NCBI RefSeq assembly: GCF_036017915.1
Contig: NZ_CP107929.1
Location: forward strand, 620,001 to 684,000
Length of the DNA stretch: 64,000 bases
Source of the DNA: Micromonospora sp. NBC_00421
GTDB taxonomy: Bacteria; Actinomycetota; Actinomycetes; Mycobacteriales; Micromonosporaceae
Direction of reading: 5' to 3'
Position numbers and translations under genes: made by a program. Of the stretch, positions 60,776 to 64,000 are shown in pieces. Under the pieces are notes generated by a model that was not told the origin of the DNA, made no database searches, and worked only from the letters and a program-made list of their open reading frames with translations. Each line of letters opens with the position of its first letter. The first letter of the stretch is position 1.

Positions 60776-63409
60776 TCAGAGCAGCCAGTCGCCCCACGCG
60801 GGCGCAGCCGGGAAGCTGTAGACAGGCAGCAGCACCGGTTCCGACCCGGCACCACCACCAGCGGCGTCATTCGCGGCGATCAGCCGCAGCAGGTCCGCAT
60901 CGGCGCGGGCATCCAGCGCGGCAGCCCGAGCTAGGTCGCCGTCGTCGCGGGGGAACGCGCGGACAATCGCAGCCGCCGCCCGCAACGCGGTCACATGCTG
61001 CGCCAGCGGGTAGACGGCCTCCGCCAGCAGTCCAACGGCGGCAGCCACCGGCGGCCACGCACCCTCAATCAGCCGCGTGGCCTGCACGTCCGTCGGCGAC
61101 GTTGCCACGCTGAACGTGCCCAGATATGCCTGCGAACCGGGGGTTACCACATCCACCGTCATGTACGGGATGTGGTCGGCGACCTGGGCCACCGACGGTG
61201 CCCACACGGGTAGAGCCACACCGGCCTCCTCGCCTGCGGTGACGGTCGCATCGGCGAGCAGCAGAGTGGCAGCAGCCATGACGGCGGACACGTCGGAAAC
61301 GGTCACCGCGTCGGCGTCGAAGTCGCTGGCACCGTCCAGGGCTGCTGTCGCCGGCTGCACGGCCACCGCGTCAGCGGTCATGCTCGACGCGCTGCCCAGG
61401 GCTGATGCCGCCGAGGCGATGTGTGTCCCGGTCGCGGTGAGCGAAGACCCCGCCGCCAAGGCTGCCGCAGCAGGCGCAACCCGGGTGGCCGAAGCCGTCA
61501 ACGACGACGCAGCCGACAGGCTGCCGGCAGCAGCCACCGACAGGGGGATGACCGTGGTCATCGACACCCGGGTCACACCATCGAGGGAAGTGATGCCCTT
61601 GTAGTCGATGGTGATGCTGCTACCAGCGTCGCTAACATCCAGCCACCCGTACGCCTGCATCGTGGGTCCGCCGAGCGTGTACGTGCCCTGCGACCACGTG
61701 TCGGTGGGGGTGGTCGACGACTGTTGGATGGGTGCCCCGCCGGCCTGCGGGATGCCACGCGTGCCGGTGGAGGTGCCGTCGTCAGCCCACAGGTAGTGCC
61801 TGTCCCCGGCGATGACGTACACCCGGCCGGGCACGTTGGTCGCCATGTACGTGGACAGTTCGTCGAATTCGTTGGGGTAGCTGCCCCACCTGCCGCTGCC
61901 GTTGCCGTCGTCACGCCACGGGTAGTTGGCGCACACGATCTTGACGGGCTCGGCGGCGACGAGCTGCGCCTTGAACCAGCTCTTCTGCTCGACACCCAGC
62001 ATCGTCTTGGTCGGGCTGTTGCTGGTGGCCTGCGGATCCCGGTAGGAGCGCACATCCAACTGGATAAGCCGAACCCTGCCGACCACCCACGTGAAGTACA
62101 TGCCCCGGCCGTTGGTGGCGGGCAGCGGGTAGGTGGGAAACAGGCGACGCCACTGTGCGGCCACCAGATCACCGGCCGCCGCAGTCCGGTCGGACGTGTC
62201 GCCACCCCAGTCGTGGTTGTCGACCTCATACGCGAGGGGGATCTTCGCCACCGTCGGGGCCATGCTCGCCGACCCCAACGACGTCATGTACTGGGCGAGT
62301 AGCTGCGCGGCAGTGGTGGTGCCGTCCGGGTCCAGGTAGTGCATGTCGCCCCCGTGGGAGCCGAACAACGCCCGCCCGTACGGGCCGTTGCGGGCGAGGA
62401 TCGCCGCGAACGTGGAATCGGTGGGGGCGTTGAACTGGCACGACGAAAACCACAGGGAGAACGACGCCTGCGATCCGGCGGCGGGGAACGTCTTGACCTC
62501 ACCCCGACCGCCGGTCAGCAGCAGACCGTCGGCTTCCACCCCGAAGTAGTAGGCGGTGTTCGCGGTCAAACCGGTTACCGGGAGTTGCACGATACCGTCG
62601 GCGTCGGGGGCCACCGTGCTGCCGTACACGGGTGAGGTGAGACCAGAGTTGGTGGACACCACCAGCCGCGCCGACGCCGTGTTAGCCAGCCGGTAGGCGC
62701 CGGTGAACCCGGTGGGGCCGACCGCACCCGACCACGGGCCGACCTGTACTGCCGCCGCCGACGGGATGGCCGGGTAGCCGGAAGTAGACCAGTCAACGTC
62801 ATCGACGACGACGGTGTAGCTGTTGACGCCGGAGCGGACCGCCCCCACCTGCAACTTGCACAGCCCAGCAGCGCCGCTGGTGTTCTGGTTCGCGGCGCTG
62901 GCCAGCGTCTCGGCGATGTTGCCGGCGGCATCCCAAATCCGCATCTCCATCTGCCCCACGGACGTGGAGAAGACGAGCACAGCCACACCGGCATCCGCCC
63001 ACGTGTTCGCGGTGAGCGTCAGGGTGGAGGTGGCGAGCACCGTCCCGGCCGCGTTACGGAGTTGCAGTTTGCCGCTGTCGATCAGCCGGACCTCGGCCCG
63101 GAACGAGCCGGTGGAGTCGGCGACCAGGATGATGCGCATCCCGGTGGAGTCCGGGGGGAGCACTGGCACACGGAACCGCAACCGTCCGAACACCTGGCCG
63201 GTCGAGTTGACGTTGACGCTGGTGGTGCGCTCGGCATAGCAGATCCCCCCGGCGGTGCCGGTGGTCAACTGCATGCACTGGCTGCCTCGGTAGGGCAGGG
63301 TGTTGATGATGGTCGCGCCACCACCGGCCGGGCTGGCAATGAAGTCGAACCCGGCGGTGGCTGCGCTGGCCGCGCCAAGGGTTAGACCCTCGAAGGTGGA
63401 GACAGCCAC
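60776..63409 (-). CDS. virion-module lectin/PhoD-like phosphodiesterase
   Basis: 877 residues from GTG 63409 (GGGGGG). Residues 1-215: concanavalin-like jelly roll (GQVFGRLRFRVPVLPPDSTG; GSFRAEVRLIDSGKLQLRNA; YTVVVDDVDWSTSGY). 220-308: Fn3-like. 315-600: PhoD-type metallophosphoesterase with FSSCQ (321-325), HGGDMHYLDPD (352-362), YEVDNHDWGGD (394-404), VEQKSWFKAQL and AGDRHYLW (534-541), so the metal ligands Cys324, Asp355, Asn398, His399/Asp400 and Asp536/His538 are plausible. 620-730: Ala/Ser/Thr repeats (SLSAASSLTASATRVAPAAA). PhoD enzymes cut teichoic-acid phosphodiesters. Probably a virion protein that trims wall polymers. Confidence 0.8.
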   Translation of the reverse strand: MAVSTFEGLTLGAASAATAGFDFIASPAGGGATIINTLPYRGSQCMQLTTGTAGGICYAERTTSVNVNSTGQVFGRLRFRVPVLPPDSTGMRIILVADSTGSFRAEVRLIDSGKLQLRNAAGTVLATSTLTLTANTWADAGVAVLVFSTSVGQMEMRIWDAAGNIAETLASAANQNTSGAAGLCKLQVGAVRSGVNSYTVVVDDVDWSTSGYPAIPSAAAVQVGPWSGAVGPTGFTGAYRLANTASARLVVSTNSGLTSPVYGSTVAPDADGIVQLPVTGLTANTAYYFGVEADGLLLTGGRGEVKTFPAAGSQASFSLWFSSCQFNAPTDSTFAAILARNGPYGRALFGSHGGDMHYLDPDGTTTAAQLLAQYMTSLGSASMAPTVAKIPLAYEVDNHDWGGDTSDRTAAAGDLVAAQWRRLFPTYPLPATNGRGMYFTWVVGRVRLIQLDVRSYRDPQATSNSPTKTMLGVEQKSWFKAQLVAAEPVKIVCANYPWRDDGNGSGRWGSYPNEFDELSTYMATNVPGRVYVIAGDRHYLWADDGTSTGTRGIPQAGGAPIQQSSTTPTDTWSQGTYTLGGPTMQAYGWLDVSDAGSSITIDYKGITSLDGVTRVSMTTVIPLSVAAAGSLSAASSLTASATRVAPAAAALAAGSSLTATGTHIASAASALGSASSMTADAVAVQPATAALDGASDFDADAVTVSDVSAVMAAATLLLADATVTAGEEAGVALPVWAPSVAQVADHIPYMTVDVVTPGSQAYLGTFSVATSPTDVQATRLIEGAWPPVAAAVGLLAEAVYPLAQHVTALRAAAAIVRAFPRDDGDLARAAALDARADADLLRLIAANDAAGGGAGSEPVLLPVYSFPAAPAWGDWLL

Positions 63410-63440
63410 GGCACCCCCCGGCGGGCTGGTAGGCGGGCGG

Positions 63441-63827
63441 TCAGGTCAAGGCGACGATGACCGACCCGATGGCGAACTGGACGCTGTCGCCGGCCTGCAC
63501 GGTTTTCGACGCCGACAGGGCACCCCACCAGCAGCGGCGCGGCGAACCAGACGAGTCGAACACCTCCAACCCGACCACCGTGGTTGCCGGCATGCCTGCG
63601 AAGGTGATGAGCGCCGTGTTGGAAGCGGACCCACCCGAGGCAGCACCGAACACCACGGTCTGCCGGGCGTACGAACCACCCGTCACCTCCGTGCCGGCAG
63701 CCGACGCCGACCCGTTGGCGGTCACCAGCGCCAACTTCATCGGACCGGTCGGGGCGGCGAACGCGGCGGCACCCAGTGACGCGTCAAGCAGCCGGTTCGC
63801 CTCAGCCTGCGTCAGGTTGTTGGCCAT
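63441..63827 (-). CDS. small virion structural protein
   Basis: 128 residues, AGGA upstream. NLTQAEANRLLDASLGAAAF, APTGPMKLALVTANGSASAA, VTGGSYARQTVVFGAASGGS and TTVVGLEVFDSSGSPRRCWW are the marks of a widespread actinophage beta-sandwich family annotated as tail-fibre or capsid accessory. Confidence 0.75.
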   Translation of the reverse strand: MANNLTQAEANRLLDASLGAAAFAAPTGPMKLALVTANGSASAAGTEVTGGSYARQTVVFGAASGGSASNTALITFAGMPATTVVGLEVFDSSGSPRRCWWGALSASKTVQAGDSVQFAIGSVIVALT

Positions 63828-63850
63828 GCGGAGCCTTCCTGCTCAGCCCA

Positions 63851-63890
63851 ACCCGACGCCACCCACCCCCGTGGGCAGGTGGCGTCGGGT
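63851..63890. terminator. 13-bp stem between virion genes
   Basis: ACCCGACGCCACC (63851-63863) and GGTGGCGTCGGGT (63878-63890), perfect arms, 14-base loop, no T-tract. Partial terminator or processing stem that could lower expression of genes to the left. Confidence 0.5.
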
Positions 63891-63897
63891 GCGGGGG

Positions 63898-64000
63898 TCA
63901 CTGCTGGCGGGACTTCGCCAGGTCGATCAGCGCCTGCTTGTCCTGGCCGGCGAGGTCGTCGTAGCTGCCGCCCTGCGCGACGTGGTACTCCACCCACACG
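63898..64000 (-). CDS. partial virion protein with W/Y motif (cut by window edge)
   Basis: Only the last 33 residues are visible: VWVEYHVAQGGSYDDLAGQD then KQALIDLAKSRQQ. The motif matches the duplicated domain of the gene at 59897 (WxAYxxxxG...). The gene starts beyond 64000. Confidence 0.65.
   Translation of the reverse strand, partial: VWVEYHVAQGGSYDDLAGQDKQALIDLAKSRQQ

Noticed and set aside
1..64000. CRISPR array, integrase, transposase or IS element
   Set aside because: No spaced direct repeats of CRISPR type, no recombinase or transposase motifs, and no terminal inverted repeats with target duplications were seen.

Overview
The window is very GC-rich and consists of short, tightly packed genes that mostly use GTG or ATG starts and 1-4 base ATGA/GTGA/TGATG overlaps. 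Gene content points to an actinomycete host (Streptomyces- or Micromonosporaceae-like; I cannot decide from sequence alone). The right third is a siphovirus neck-tail-lysis module, while the middle carries a transfer cassette typical of actinomycete conjugative plasmids. I read the window as part of a large siphophage genome or phage-plasmid. I find no integrase, partition genes, terminase, portal or major capsid gene; the packaging and capsid genes should lie beyond the right edge.

Layout. 509-15947, leftward: a GntR regulator and about forty small early genes, many with Cys-pair zinc motifs, plus a Thg1-like tRNA-His guanylyltransferase homologue (11539-12324), a DnaB-N/GIY-YIG fusion (14216-15121), an array of five iteron-like repeats (15212-15318) and a winged-helix Rep-like gene (15333-15947). 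16164-16619: a ribbon-helix-helix repressor gene, GTAGCTAC operators, a promoter and an RNA leader with two matching hairpins. 16620-28646, rightward: about thirty-eight small early genes, including a PycTM-like membrane protein (19538-19999) and a separately promoted operon with a winged-helix protein and a DUF262 protein (25899-28355).

28711-32155 is mostly leftward: a secreted DUF2690 protein, a second HTH/Rep-like protein and a KorSA-type GntR repressor. 32266-41496, rightward, is a plasmid-like kor-spd-tra cassette: a DUF2637 (Spd-type) protein, several small membrane proteins, an FtsK/SpoIIIE DNA translocase, a membrane-anchored GIY-YIG protein and an XRE regulator. The second half of the DUF2637 gene and the DNA after it hold a dense array of the hexamer GCGGAG, a candidate translocase recognition or transfer locus. 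41716-43499 carries small genes and a divergent repressor/promoter pair.

43618-64000, leftward: transcription enters from the right through a large lectin/PhoD-like phosphodiesterase, neck and tail-completion proteins, tail terminator, tail tube, tail assembly chaperones with a probable -1 frameshift, a 1379-residue tape measure with a C-terminal M15-like motif, distal tail proteins, a beta-helix tailspike, minor tail proteins, an M15-like endolysin and several holin-like membrane proteins. A single opposite-strand gene (44127-44447) is embedded in the lysis cassette.

Together these suggest an element that can build virions but also carries plasmid-style replication (two winged-helix Rep candidates, iterons) and double-stranded DNA transfer functions under GntR/XRE control.
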